Positions 1-8,899 of a stretch of DNA of 41,648 nucleotides are shown here, piece by piece. The notes beneath the pieces are model-generated. The model worked only from the letters and a program-made list of their open reading frames with translations. It was not told the origin of the DNA and did not search any database. A program made the translations under genes and the position numbers. The stretch comes from Arthrobacter nitrophenolicus (GTDB lineage: Bacteria > Actinomycetota > Actinomycetes > Actinomycetales > Micrococcaceae). Numbering within the stretch: position 1 is the first letter of the stretch; each line of letters starts with the position of its first letter. The stretch spans positions 1 through 41,648 of the forward strand of contig NZ_AOFD01000040.1 in the NCBI RefSeq assembly GCF_000332815.1. Reading direction: 5' to 3'.

Positions 1-41
1 GCGCCGCCGTCGTTTATGCGGTCAGCAGCCGCGGCCCGGGG

Positions 42-2150
42 TCAGCTGTGGCGCCCGGCAGCGGTCCTTGCCAGCAGCACTTTTTCGTCCACGGCTGCCT
101 TGCCGCTCGCCCGCTGGGCCCTGAAATGCGCCCGGGCTTCGTCCTGGCGGATCTTCTCGGCGCCGGTTGCGACTGCTGCCCGGACATGCTCATCGCCGTA
201 GCCGAAGGCATCCACCAGGTCCAGCGCGTGCGGGCGGATCTTCACCAGCAGCCGGTTGATGTATTCGCCCACCGTGCGGCCGCGCTGCATGGAGAGGCGG
301 CCGTTCATGAGGTACCAGGACAGGTTCTTTTCGATCAGGCTGAGGCCGAAGAGGTCCCGCAGCCAGGTCAGCACCGTTTTGGTGCCGGGATCCGTGACGT
401 CGCGCAGCGCCTCGGTGAAGGCCTCCCACTGGAGCAGTTCGGCATGGGCCTGGGCTGCGTCGATCAGTTCGTTCTGGTGCCGGTTGAACAGGGCGGCCCC
501 CTTTTCCTGGGAGAGCCTGTTGCTGCCTTTCAGCGCGGACGCGGCCTCGGCCACCATGGTCTGAACCCGGTCGGTGAGGAGGGCACGCTGGCCTTCCTCG
601 TCACGCAGGGCGATCGCTGCTTTCTGCACCGACCCGGTGTCCGCCATGAACTGGGCCACCTGGCGCAGCCCCGTGCGGTGGATGGCAGTGCCGGTCGCCT
701 GGCCCACCACGTACCGGGCCAGGACGCCGAAGTCCACGCTGCGGAATTCCTTCGCGTAGTCGGCCAGGAGCCGTTTCGCCACCAACTGCAGCAGGACGGT
801 GTTGTCCCCCTCGAAGGTGGCGTAGACGTCCAGGTCTGCCCGGAGCGAGGCGAACCGGTTCTCGATCAGGAAGCCGGCACCGCCGCAGGCTTCGCGGCAT
901 TCCTGCAGTGTGTCGAGGGCATGCCAGGTACTGAGCGGCTTGAGTGCCGCGGCGAGGGTTTCCAGGTCCTGGCGGTCCGCGTCGGTGTCGGTGGCGCCGG
1001 AGAAGACGTCGTCGAACTTCTGCAGGAGCTGTTCGTGGGCGAAACCGGCGGCGTACGTGGTGGCGAGCCGGGTGAACAGCCGCCGCTGGTGGCGCTGGTA
1101 GTCAAGCAGGACTTCTTCATCCGTGTGGCTGGACGCGTTGAACTGGCGGCGCTCGGCGGCGTAGTGGACGGCTGCCTTGAGGGCGACCTTGGAGGCCGCC
1201 ACAGCCGCCCCGTCCAGGGAGACCCGCCCCTGGACCAGGGTGCCGAGCATGGTGAAGAACCGCCGGCCCGGGCTCGCAATGGGGGACGAGTAGGTGCCGT
1301 CGGGGGCCACGTCACCGTAGCGGTTCAGGAGGTTGGTGCGGGGGATCCTGACGTTCGTGAAGTGCAGCCGGCCGTTGTCGATGCCGTTGAGCCCGCCCTT
1401 GACGCCGTCATCCTCACCGCCGATGCCTGGAAGGAATTCCTTCGTCCGGGGGTCGCGAAGGTCAACGTAGAAGGCATGGACGCCATGGTTGACGCCCCGG
1501 GTGATGAGCTGCGCGAACACCACGGCTCCCAGCCCGTCGATGGCGGCGTTTCCGATGTAGTCCTTCCACGCGGCGCGGAAGGGGGTGTGCACCACAAACT
1601 CTTCGGTTTCCGGGTGGTAGGTGGCGGTGGTGGCAATGCTGGCCACATCGGAGCCGTGCCCTGTCTCGGTCATGGCGAAGCAGCCCGGGATTTCCAGGCT
1701 CATGATGCCGGGAAGCCATTTGGTGTGGTGCTCCTCGGTGCCCAGGTGCATGACGGCCGAACCGAAGAGGCCCCACTGCACGCCTGCCTTGATCTGCAGG
1801 GACGGGTCGGCGACCACCAGTTCCTCAAAGCCGGCGATGTTTCCACCGTGGTCGTCCGAGCCGCCCAGGGCGGACGGGAAGGCACGGTGGACGGCGCTGT
1901 TGTCCACCAGGTACTTCAGCTGCCCGGACACCCGGGCGCGGTGGTCGCTGTGCGTCATCCCCTCGATCTTGTGCAGTTCGGGGCGTCCTGCCAGGTCCCT
2001 TGACTGCAGCCGGACAGCCGCCCACTTGCCGAGGAGCTGCCGGCCCAGTGCGTCTACGTTGACCGCAGGCTGGGCGTGGTCGGTTACGGGGTGGGCCGTG
2101 GTGGCAGGCTTGTGGCCCTTGCCGGCGGGGCGGTCCACTACTTCGGTCAT
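42..2150 (-). CDS. acyl-CoA oxidase / acyl-CoA dehydrogenase family, 702 aa
   Basis: A flavoprotein that should catalyse the first, trans-2,3-desaturating step of fatty acyl-CoA beta-oxidation. The 702-residue length and motifs fit acyl-CoA oxidases (electrons passed to O2) better than the ~380-residue dehydrogenases. Seen: substrate/FAD-domain motif ETGHGSDV at residues 162-169, ACGGAGF at 421-427, and FEGDNTV at 446-452, where Glu447 corresponds to the catalytic base of the oxidase family. The ATG is preceded by AAAGGA about 7 bases upstream. The start lies one base after the tetR stop, so the two are probably co-transcribed and translationally coupled. It faces away from the thiolase operon, sharing its control region through tetR. 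Oxidase versus dehydrogenase activity cannot be settled from sequence alone. Confidence 0.9.
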   Translation of the reverse strand: MTEVVDRPAGKGHKPATTAHPVTDHAQPAVNVDALGRQLLGKWAAVRLQSRDLAGRPELHKIEGMTHSDHRARVSGQLKYLVDNSAVHRAFPSALGGSDDHGGNIAGFEELVVADPSLQIKAGVQWGLFGSAVMHLGTEEHHTKWLPGIMSLEIPGCFAMTETGHGSDVASIATTATYHPETEEFVVHTPFRAAWKDYIGNAAIDGLGAVVFAQLITRGVNHGVHAFYVDLRDPRTKEFLPGIGGEDDGVKGGLNGIDNGRLHFTNVRIPRTNLLNRYGDVAPDGTYSSPIASPGRRFFTMLGTLVQGRVSLDGAAVAASKVALKAAVHYAAERRQFNASSHTDEEVLLDYQRHQRRLFTRLATTYAAGFAHEQLLQKFDDVFSGATDTDADRQDLETLAAALKPLSTWHALDTLQECREACGGAGFLIENRFASLRADLDVYATFEGDNTVLLQLVAKRLLADYAKEFRSVDFGVLARYVVGQATGTAIHRTGLRQVAQFMADTGSVQKAAIALRDEEGQRALLTDRVQTMVAEAASALKGSNRLSQEKGAALFNRHQNELIDAAQAHAELLQWEAFTEALRDVTDPGTKTVLTWLRDLFGLSLIEKNLSWYLMNGRLSMQRGRTVGEYINRLLVKIRPHALDLVDAFGYGDEHVRAAVATGAEKIRQDEARAHFRAQRASGKAAVDEKVLLARTAAGRHS

Positions 2151-2151
2151 G

Positions 2152-2874
2152 TCAATATCCTTTGCTGGTGCTGACAGGCGGTTTGGTGGTGCTTGAAGGG
2201 GTCAGTTCGGGGGCTATGCCGACGCACAGCCAGGCGGTGATCTGCCGTGCCATGGCTTCCTGGCCCGGCTTTGCGGGGGAGTCGGGCGTGCTCAGCCATT
2301 GTTCGCCCGCATTGCGGACCAGGCCGATTGCCGCCTTGGGCCAGTAACCGATGACGGATTCCTTGCCATCGCCCAGATGCGAGCGCATGGGCGTGGCGAT
2401 CATCTCCGCCACGGCGTCGAAGAAGTGTCCCAGGGCTCCGGAGACAGGGCCTCCCGCGGCATTGTCGGCAGACTCCGCAGCCGCGGAACGGGTAACGAAG
2501 GTGTAGACGTTCTGGCTCGTGTCGGCCATCTGCAGGTAGGCCGACACCATGGCCAGCAGCCCTTCCCGGGGCGTCAGGGCACTCTGGGCGGCCTCCCGGA
2601 TGCGGCGCTGCATCTGGTCGAGCACTACTTCGCCCACGGCCTGCTGCAGTCCGGCCTTGTCTCCGAAGTAGCGGTAGAAGACCGACTTGGATGTTCCGGC
2701 AGCGGCAGCGATGTCTTCCATGGAGGCGTCGCTGCCCAGCGCGTGCACCGCACGCCGCGCCTGCTTTATCAGCTGGCGCCGCCGCTCCTCCCGGTGTGTC
2801 TGCCAGCGTGCCGATCTGCCGTCAGCACTTGCCCCGGCAGGTGACGCGTCAAGGGAGGAGTCCGAAATATTCAC
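2152..2874 (-). CDS. TetR-family transcriptional regulator, 240 aa
   Basis: Predicted repressor of the flanking beta-oxidation genes. The N-terminal helix-turn-helix is visible (ASMEDIAAAAGTSKSVFYRY, followed by FGDKAGL), typical of TetR; the C-terminal half is a variable ligand-binding domain, plausibly sensing an acyl-CoA. I chose GTG at 2874. The longer open frame to 3033 would run through the divergent promoter and into the thiolase gene, and the next internal ATG falls inside the helix-turn-helix. The GTG sits 7 bases after TACGCT, a -10 hexamer inside the palindrome, so the mRNA is probably leaderless and the gene autoregulated. Its stop is one base from the acyl-CoA oxidase start. The ligand is unknown. 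Confidence 0.87.
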   Translation of the reverse strand: MNISDSSLDASPAGASADGRSARWQTHREERRRQLIKQARRAVHALGSDASMEDIAAAAGTSKSVFYRYFGDKAGLQQAVGEVVLDQMQRRIREAAQSALTPREGLLAMVSAYLQMADTSQNVYTFVTRSAAAESADNAAGGPVSGALGHFFDAVAEMIATPMRSHLGDGKESVIGYWPKAAIGLVRNAGEQWLSTPDSPAKPGQEAMARQITAWLCVGIAPELTPSSTTKPPVSTSKGY

Positions 2875-2898
2875 GATACCCAGCGTATCAGGTACGCT
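2870..2898 (+). promoter_or_regulatory. promoter of the thiolase-fabG-maoC operon
   Basis: -35 TTCACG at 2870-2875, 17-base spacer, -10 TACGCT at 2893-2898. Transcription would start near 2905, giving a leader of about 30 bases that carries the GAGGAGA ribosome site of the thiolase gene. Confidence 0.7.
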
Positions 2899-2906
2899 GG
2901 GTATCG
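2874..2906. promoter_or_regulatory. perfect 14-bp-arm palindrome, predicted TetR operator
   Basis: Arms 2874-2887 and 2893-2906 are exact reverse complements around a 5-base spacer (2888-2892). The palindrome lies exactly between the divergent tetR and thiolase genes and contains the -10 hexamer of each promoter, so a bound repressor would block both. Assignment to the adjacent TetR protein is inference from position and symmetry. Confidence 0.85.
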
Positions 2907-2910
2907 GTAA
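2882..2910 (-). promoter_or_regulatory. promoter of tetR-acyl-CoA oxidase
   Basis: On the minus strand, -35 TTACCG (2910-2905), 17-base spacer, -10 TACGCT (2887-2882). The predicted start falls at or next to the GTG at 2874, giving a leaderless transcript. It is interleaved with the opposing thiolase promoter. Confidence 0.68.
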
Positions 2911-2935
2911 TCGCTTGTGACCAGAGGAGACAGCC

Positions 2936-4297
2936 ATGTCCATTGACGGACAGTCCATCAACGGCCCCGCAACACCAGGCGCCGCAGCCAGTTCCGCCCC
3001 TGCCCTCCGCAGGGCTGTCGTTGTGGGAGGCAACAGGATTCCGTTTGCCCGCTCCGGTGCCGCCTACGCCAAGTCCTCCAACCAGGACATGCTGACGGCG
3101 GCCCTGGACGGCCTGATCGCACGCTTCGGGCTCCAGGATGAACGGCTCGGTGAAGTGGCAGCCGGCGCGGTCCTGAAGCACTCCAGGGACTTCAACCTCA
3201 CCCGCGAGGCTGTCCTGGGGTCGGCCCTGTCCCCGGAGACTCCCGCCTATGACCTGCAGCAGGCATGCGCCACTGGACTGGAAACCGTGGTGGGGCTTTC
3301 GAACAAGATCAAGCTGGGCCAGATCGACTCGGCAATTGCCGGCGGCGTCGACTCCGCTTCTGACGCGCCCGTGGTGGTAAGCGAGGGACTCCGGGAAGTG
3401 ATCCTGGACCTCAACCGAGCCAAGACCCTTCCGCAGCGGCTCCAGATCCTCAGCCGCCTTCGGCCCAAGGACCTGGCCCCGCTGGCACCGGGAACCGCTG
3501 AACCGCGGACGGGGCTTTCCATGGGGGAACACCAGGCGCTTACCACGGCGCAGTGGAAGATCTCCCGTGAGGCGCAGGACGAGGTGGCCCTGAACAGCCA
3601 CCGGAACCTTGCCGCGGCCTACGATTCCGGATTCTTCGACGACCTCGTCACGCCCTACCGCGGGCTGACGCGGGATGGCAACCTTCGGGCTGACACCTCC
3701 ATGGAAAAGCTCGCGTCCCTGAAGCCGGTCTTCGGCAGGAGCCTGGGCGCCGACGCGACCATGACCGCCGGCAACTCCACCCCGTTGACGGACGGCGCCT
3801 CCACAGTCCTGCTGGCCTCGGACGAGTGGGCCGACGCCCGCGACCTTCCCAAGCTCGCAGCTGTGGTGGACGCCGAGGCCGCTGCGGTGGACTTTGTGCA
3901 TGGCAAGGACGGGCTGCTGATGGCGCCGGTCTTCGCCGTGCCCCGGCTGCTGGCCCGGCACAACCTCACCCTGGCGGACATCGACTACTTCGAGATCCAT
4001 GAAGCCTTTGCAGCGACGGTTCTCAGCACGCTTGCCGCCTGGGAGGACGAGGAATTCGGCCGGACCCGGCTCGGCCTGGACGGGGCATACGGCAAGATCG
4101 ACCGGGCACGCCTCAATGTCAACGGATCGTCGCTGGCGGCCGGACACCCGTTCGCCGCTACCGGCGGCAGGATCGTAGCCTCGCTCGCCAAACTGCTCCA
4201 CGAAAAGGGCAGCGTTGACGGACGTCCGGCCCGGGGCCTGGTTTCTGTTTGCGCGGCCGGCGGTCAGGGCGTCGTCGCTCTCCTCGAATCGCTGTAG
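2936..4297 (+). CDS. acetyl-CoA C-acyltransferase (thiolase), 453 aa
   Basis: Degradative thiolase that cleaves 3-ketoacyl-CoA with CoA to give acetyl-CoA, the last step of beta-oxidation. Catalytic residues are all present: nucleophile Cys111 in QQACATG, His355 in EIHEAFA, His404 in GHPFAATGGR and Cys439 in CAAGGQG. The N-terminal ~22 residues are a low-complexity extension. A strong GAGGAGA precedes the ATG. It is the first gene of a rightward operon with a FabG-type reductase and a MaoC hydratase, the same trio as fadA2-fabG4-htdX of mycobacteria (family knowledge). Predicted to be controlled by the TetR palindrome just upstream. Confidence 0.93.
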   Translation: MSIDGQSINGPATPGAAASSAPALRRAVVVGGNRIPFARSGAAYAKSSNQDMLTAALDGLIARFGLQDERLGEVAAGAVLKHSRDFNLTREAVLGSALSPETPAYDLQQACATGLETVVGLSNKIKLGQIDSAIAGGVDSASDAPVVVSEGLREVILDLNRAKTLPQRLQILSRLRPKDLAPLAPGTAEPRTGLSMGEHQALTTAQWKISREAQDEVALNSHRNLAAAYDSGFFDDLVTPYRGLTRDGNLRADTSMEKLASLKPVFGRSLGADATMTAGNSTPLTDGASTVLLASDEWADARDLPKLAAVVDAEAAAVDFVHGKDGLLMAPVFAVPRLLARHNLTLADIDYFEIHEAFAATVLSTLAAWEDEEFGRTRLGLDGAYGKIDRARLNVNGSSLAAGHPFAATGGRIVASLAKLLHEKGSVDGRPARGLVSVCAAGGQGVVALLESL

Positions 4298-4306
4298 GGG
4301 GACCGG

Positions 4307-5647
4307 ATGACGGACAAGTACGCCCAGCTGGTGAACCAGGGGCTCGGTAAGAATGTGGCCAAAAAGCTGGGTCTGCCGCAGCCGGCAGTCCTGCGCAGGT
4401 ACGAACCCGGGCAGCCGCTGGTTACCGGACCTGTTGTGGTCCTGGGTGAAACGGCAGCAGCAGACAAACTGGCCGCAGAGCTCTTGTCATGGGACCTCGA
4501 TGTCCGGCGGCATGCGGTGCCGCGGGAAAAGCTCGGCGCCATCATTCTGGTTCTGGACGAGGTGGCGCACCCCCGGGATCTTGAGAAACCGGTTCTTGCC
4601 GCAGCGGGCTCCCTCCGGGACCTCGGACCCTGCGCCCGCGTGGTGACCGTTTCACGGCCGTCCGGGGAAACAGACACACCGGCGGCGGCCGCTGCCCGGC
4701 AGGGCGTGGACGGGTTCCTCCGCTCCCTGGCGAAGGAACTCCGTGCAGGTGCAACCGGGAACGGTATCCTCCTGGACGGGGGAGTGGAGGCAGCAAGTCC
4801 TTCGGTCCTGGCTGCGCTGCGGTTCTTCCTCTCTGGCCGTTCGGCCTACGTGGATGGACAGTTCCTGACCGTTTCCAGCGCGGCCGGAAGCCTGCCCGAC
4901 GACGTCGAGCGGCCCCTGGCAGGCAAGGTGGCCGTGGTGACGGGGGCAGCCCGGGGAATCGGCGCCCAGATCGCGCGTACCCTGCACCGCGACGGCGCCA
5001 CGCTGGTGCTTGTGGACCTGCCCGCGGCAGGAGACCATTTGGCTGCTGTGGCCAACGCGGTGAAGGGGACTGCCCTTCAGCTCGACATCACCCGGGAAGA
5101 CGCCGGCCAACGGATCCTGGAACATGCCGTGCAACGGCACGGGCGGCTGGACATCATGGTCCATAACGCAGGCATCACGCGGGACAAGCTGCTGGCCAAC
5201 ATGGACCACGGACGCTGGAGCTCGGTGATCAACATCAACATCTCCGCCCAGCTGCGGATCAACGAGGCCCTGCTCGCTTCCGAACACTTCGGGCCGGCGC
5301 CACGAATTGTCTCTGTTGCCTCCACCAGCGGCATAGCCGGCAACCGGGGGCAAACCAACTACGCCGCGTCAAAGGGTGGAGTGATGGGGATGGTCCGCGC
5401 AACGTCATCCTTGGTGGCGGCTGCCGGAGGCACCATCAACGCCGTCGCGCCGGGGTTCATCGAAACCGAAATGACCGAGCGGATTCCGTTCGCCCTGCGG
5501 GAAGTCGCCCGCCGGGCCAACTCCCTGCAGCAGGGCGGCAAGCCGGCCGACGTCGCCGAAACCATAGCGTTCCTTGCCAGCGATGCCGCCGGGGGCATCA
5601 ACGGCGAGGTACTGCGGGTCTGCGGGCAGAACATGGTGGGGGCATGA
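4307..5647 (+). CDS. fabG: 3-oxoacyl-ACP/3-hydroxyacyl-CoA reductase, high-molecular-weight FabG, 446 aa
   Basis: Short-chain dehydrogenase with an extra N-terminal ~200-residue flavodoxin-like domain, as in mycobacterial FabG4. It interconverts 3-hydroxyacyl and 3-oxoacyl thioesters using NAD(P)H. Residues seen: cofactor-binding TGAARGIG at 212-219, NAG at 287-289, and the catalytic Ser339, Tyr352 and Lys356 (SVAST...NYAASK). The N-terminal half has no intact nucleotide motif, normal for this subfamily. It lies 9 bases after the thiolase stop, and its TGA overlaps the next ATG. With thiolase, hydratase and oxidase it would complete a beta-oxidation cycle; direction in vivo is inferred. Confidence 0.92.
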   Translation: MTDKYAQLVNQGLGKNVAKKLGLPQPAVLRRYEPGQPLVTGPVVVLGETAAADKLAAELLSWDLDVRRHAVPREKLGAIILVLDEVAHPRDLEKPVLAAAGSLRDLGPCARVVTVSRPSGETDTPAAAAARQGVDGFLRSLAKELRAGATGNGILLDGGVEAASPSVLAALRFFLSGRSAYVDGQFLTVSSAAGSLPDDVERPLAGKVAVVTGAARGIGAQIARTLHRDGATLVLVDLPAAGDHLAAVANAVKGTALQLDITREDAGQRILEHAVQRHGRLDIMVHNAGITRDKLLANMDHGRWSSVININISAQLRINEALLASEHFGPAPRIVSVASTSGIAGNRGQTNYAASKGGVMGMVRATSSLVAAAGGTINAVAPGFIETEMTERIPFALREVARRANSLQQGGKPADVAETIAFLASDAAGGINGEVLRVCGQNMVGA

Positions 5648-6555
5648 CGCCCGCCCAGCCGGTCATCCTCGGCGACATGCCCTCGCTGTCCAAGCTCTAC
5701 GTCAACGCGGCCGCCCAGGCGGCCAGGCGCCGGCTGCTGGGGACCCACGACCAGGCAGACCTGCCGTCCGAGACCCACGAGGTTCGCGGTGTGACCGTGG
5801 ACGTGGCCAACCTGACCGCCTACCAGCACCTGCTGGGCGAGACAGCCAGCGACGTCCTGCCCGCCGGGTTCATCCACGCCCTGTCCTTCCCCGTGGCCAT
5901 GAGCGTGATGAACCGGGATGACTTCCCGCTGCCCCTGCTCGGCATGATCCACCTGCGCAACCGGGTGGAACAGCGCTCGCCCGTCCTGTTCACCGACGCC
6001 CTGGACATCACGGCCCGGGTGGAGAACCTCCGGGGCCACCGCGCAGGTACGCAGGTGGACGTCATCGCGGAGGTGCGCCTCGCAGGGAAAGATGACATCT
6101 CCTGGCATGGAACCTCCACTTACCTGGCCAAAGGGGTGTTCCTGCCCGGCATCGATAAGCCCTCGGCGGCACCGCCAAAGGGCGACTTCAAGGCCCCGGA
6201 TCCGACGGCGCTGTGGCAACTGGGCGTGGACGCGGGACGGGCCTACGCCGCCGTGTCCGGCGACTTCAACCCGATCCACCTCAGCGTGCTGTCAGCGAAA
6301 GCCCTGGGCATGCGGCGTTCCATCGCCCATGGCATGTACCTCGCGTCGCGGGCGCTCGCCGACGTCGGTTCAGTGCGCGGTGATGCCTTCATCTGGGACG
6401 TCGATTTCGACGCTCCGGTTTTCCTTCCCAGCCGGGTGGCGCTGGAGATCGGAAGCGAGCAGGACGAATCGGGGGCCTGGCGGCGGTCGGGCTTTGTCGC
6501 CTGGAACCCCCGGTCCGGCCGGCGCCACTTCAGCGGTTCCGTCACCGCGCTTTAA
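5644..6555 (+). CDS. MaoC-family (R)-specific enoyl-CoA hydratase/dehydratase, 303 aa
   Basis: Double hot-dog hydratase acting on enoyl- or 3-hydroxyacyl thioesters. The hydratase-2 motif SGDFNPIHLS is at residues 205-214, with the catalytic Asp207 and His212, and a second conserved HGMY at 229-232; the N-terminal half is the degenerate hot-dog repeat. The ATG overlaps the fabG stop as ATGA, so translation is coupled. Length and context match mycobacterial HtdX. Its stop overlaps the stop of the convergent FUSC gene by four bases, leaving no room for a terminator between them. Confidence 0.9.
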   Translation: MTPAQPVILGDMPSLSKLYVNAAAQAARRRLLGTHDQADLPSETHEVRGVTVDVANLTAYQHLLGETASDVLPAGFIHALSFPVAMSVMNRDDFPLPLLGMIHLRNRVEQRSPVLFTDALDITARVENLRGHRAGTQVDVIAEVRLAGKDDISWHGTSTYLAKGVFLPGIDKPSAAPPKGDFKAPDPTALWQLGVDAGRAYAAVSGDFNPIHLSVLSAKALGMRRSIAHGMYLASRALADVGSVRGDAFIWDVDFDAPVFLPSRVALEIGSEQDESGAWRRSGFVAWNPRSGRRHFSGSVTAL

Positions 6556-7670
6556 TCGGCCGGGCGGACCGCCCGCAGGATGCGGTGGAGGCTCAGCAGG
6601 ATCGATTCCGACGCGGGTACGGCATCGCCCGTTGGTTCCCGGGAGGCGGTGGCAGCCATGCAGGCTTCCACCGCTTCCCGGGCCGCCCGGAACCGCTCTC
6701 GCTGCGTCGGTTCGTCGCTGTCGCTGAAGGAGCGCAGCAGCTCACCGGTCGCCGTCATGGCATCAGCCAGCGGTTCGCTGTCCTGCACCGGGACGGCGTA
6801 GGGCGCGTCGCTGACCCAGATCACGTCCGACAGCACATCGGTCATGTCCTGGATATGGAACGTCACGCGTTCGAGCTCGCGCAGGTTCCGGTAGTCGAGG
6901 TCAACGTCCCTCGGGTGGAGCTTCCGGCGGGGGTTCGCGCGGCGGCTTGCGTCCGCTTCCTTCACCAGGTGCCGAACGGAACGCGCAGCCTCAGCGAGTT
7001 CGTCGGACCGTTTGGACCAGGCTTCGTGCTCCGGAGGCCATTCCTCCTTCAACGCCTTCCCCATGTCGGTCAGTTGCTGGCCGAGGGCGCGCCGGAGGTC
7101 GTCCAGGCTGGCCGCTGCTGCCTTCAGGTGCAGCGGTGGCCACAGCAGGAAGTTCACGGCGATGCCTACCGCAACGCCCACGCCCATTTGCAGGAGGTAG
7201 CCGAACGAAAAGTCGTCCGGATTGCTGCCGCCCACCAGCAGGACAAGCAGGGCCGCCGTCGGAATCCAGTCGCTTCCGGAGCCGATGCGCGGCAGTCCGC
7301 CGAGCAGGACGCCGATGCCCATGAACACCGCCACGGTCAGCGGGGAAGGATCGGTGACGCTGACCAGGACAACGGCAAGCCCGATGCCCAGGGCGAGGCC
7401 GGTGAGGGCCTGAAGCCCCTGCTTCACGGAGCCGGCAACGTTGTGGTACATCGCCACCAAGGCACCCAGGGGTGCGTAGTACGGATAGTTGGCCGCGGCA
7501 CCGGGCATGTGGGGTGCGATGAGGAATGCCACTCCTGCGGCTACGGCCGCTTTCGCTGCCAGCTGGAGCCGCTGGGCGGCGAATGCCTCCGACAGTTCTG
7601 CCAGGGCATTCTTCAGGAGGCGGGTTCCCCTGGCCCACCGGGCTTGCTGCCGTACTTGAGTGTTAGCCAT
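6552..7670 (-). CDS. FUSC-family inner-membrane protein, 372 aa
   Basis: Putative membrane transporter of the fusaric-acid-resistance/aromatic-acid-exporter type. The N-terminal half holds about six hydrophobic segments (for example the stretch around LALGIGLAVVLVSV and the following VAVFMGIGVLLGG), followed by a charged cytoplasmic C-terminal half of about 190 residues rich in Arg and Glu. I prefer the ATG at 7670, which lies 7 bases after TACTGT (7683-7678), over the ATG at 7706, which has neither a ribosome site nor a -10. Substrate is unknown. It ends a leftward gene run and is convergent with the MaoC gene. Confidence 0.82.
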   Translation of the reverse strand: MANTQVRQQARWARGTRLLKNALAELSEAFAAQRLQLAAKAAVAAGVAFLIAPHMPGAAANYPYYAPLGALVAMYHNVAGSVKQGLQALTGLALGIGLAVVLVSVTDPSPLTVAVFMGIGVLLGGLPRIGSGSDWIPTAALLVLLVGGSNPDDFSFGYLLQMGVGVAVGIAVNFLLWPPLHLKAAAASLDDLRRALGQQLTDMGKALKEEWPPEHEAWSKRSDELAEAARSVRHLVKEADASRRANPRRKLHPRDVDLDYRNLRELERVTFHIQDMTDVLSDVIWVSDAPYAVPVQDSEPLADAMTATGELLRSFSDSDEPTQRERFRAAREAVEACMAATASREPTGDAVPASESILLSLHRILRAVRPAD

Positions 7671-7677
7671 CCGGTCC

Positions 7678-7683
7678 ACAGTA
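7678..7683 (-). promoter_or_regulatory. -10 hexamer for FUSC gene (leaderless)
   Basis: TACTGT on the minus strand, 7 bases before the ATG at 7670, with no Shine-Dalgarno between. No clear -35. Confidence 0.5.
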
Positions 7684-7756
7684 TGGCGCTTTGCGTGGGC
7701 GTCCAAAGCTGCTGGTCAGGGCCCCGGAGCAGCGGCCGAAACGGCTGCAGGAGCGG

Positions 7757-8868
7757 CTACCGGGAGAGGGCCGCCGCCGAACGGCGCACCTCGGAGGCAA
7801 GCCGATGGGCTCTGCCTGGCGTACGTCCGTCCTCTTGACGGCGGGGGATGTAGCCGAAGGCCAGGGAGTAGGCGGGGTCGGCGAAACCTAGTGCCGCGTT
7901 GGCCCCTTCATGGCCGAACGCGCGGTGGCTGCCGAAGTTCCTCGAGGGATGCGGCTTCATAAAGACGACGGCGAACGCGTTGTCCAGCCCTGAGGACCGA
8001 TCAAGCCCCCACACCTGTTCCGCGGCCATCAGGTCAATTGTTCCGGGTGTGAGGAACGGCGGTTCGCCCTCGGCGCCGGTGGTGGCGGCAGCGTACAGCC
8101 TGGCGAGGCCTTCGGCCGATCCGACGCCGCCGGCTGCTGACATTCCTGCCGCGCGGACACTGCGGATGTTGGGAAGCTCCATAATGGTGCTGACCGGAGC
8201 GTTGCTGTTCAGGCCGTCCAGGCTGAGTGGATCGAGCCAGGGTTGCCCGGCCGGTCCTGGTAGAGGACGTCACGGTAGCGCGGTTCCAGGTCTGCCGGCA
8301 GGCCCAGGAAGAAGTCGACGTTCTCCGGCTTGCGGATCCGGCGCTCATAGAGGCTTTGCAGCGATTCGCCCGCCGCGCGCCGGCAGAGCTCCTCCATGAG
8401 GATCCCGATGGTCAGGGCGTGGTAGCCGAACTGGCGTCCCGGCTGCCACGTGGGTTTGGCCGCGGCCAGCCGCTCGGCGGCAGCAGGGGTGGTGAATTCA
8501 TCAAGGCCGAAGCCGCCCTCAAGGCCCAGCAGCCCCGCCTGGTGGGACAGGGCCTCGCGGACCAGCAGCCGGTCCTTTCCATGGGCGCCGAACTCCGGCC
8601 AGTAGCTGGCCACGGTGCCGTCCAGATTAAGGAGCCCGTCCTGGACCAGCAGGGCCACCACCATCGCTGCCACGCCTTTGGAACAGGAGTATGCGCCGGT
8701 GAGGGTGTCCGGGCTCATGTCCGGGCCACCGGTAAGGTCCACAACGCGCGTCCCGTGATGATAGGCCGCTACCTGGGCGCTGTAGCCGGAATCCTCGACG
8801 AGGAAGGACTCAAACAGTTCCAGGACATTGTCAAAACCGGGCGCTGCGAAACCGTGGGATGTCTGCAC
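7757..8868 (-). pseudogene. serine hydrolase / beta-lactamase-like protein, frameshifted
   Basis: Class-C beta-lactamase/esterase-type penicillin-binding fold. The first segment (8868-8209) carries the nucleophile motif SxxK at residues 61-64 (Ser61, Lys64) and the YHA motif in QFGYHAL; the second segment (in frame from about 8240 to 7757) carries the C-terminal part with GHEG. The reading frame breaks at a run of three G (8241-8243 on the plus strand). Adding one base restores ...DRPGNP-WLDPLSLDGLN... through to the normal C-terminus, giving about 370 residues, the usual family size. The break is probably a sequencing deletion rather than true decay. GTG start lies 6 bases after TAAACT, so leaderless. 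Substrate unknown. Confidence 0.82.
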
Positions 8869-8874
8869 CCGGAC

Positions 8875-8880
8875 AGTTTA
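8875..8880 (-). promoter_or_regulatory. -10 hexamer for serine hydrolase gene (leaderless)
   Basis: TAAACT on the minus strand, 6 bases before the GTG at 8868; no ribosome site. Confidence 0.5.
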
Positions 8881-8899
8881 TCCAGAAAACGCTTTCCTT

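Noticed and set aside
48..2003. 651-aa open frame on the plus strand
   Set aside because: Shadow of the acyl-CoA oxidase gene in high-GC DNA; composition is Gly/Arg/Val-rich with no domain signature.
2875..3033. N-terminal extension of the TetR frame
   Set aside because: Would cover the operator, both promoters and the start of the thiolase gene; extra residues are not TetR-like.
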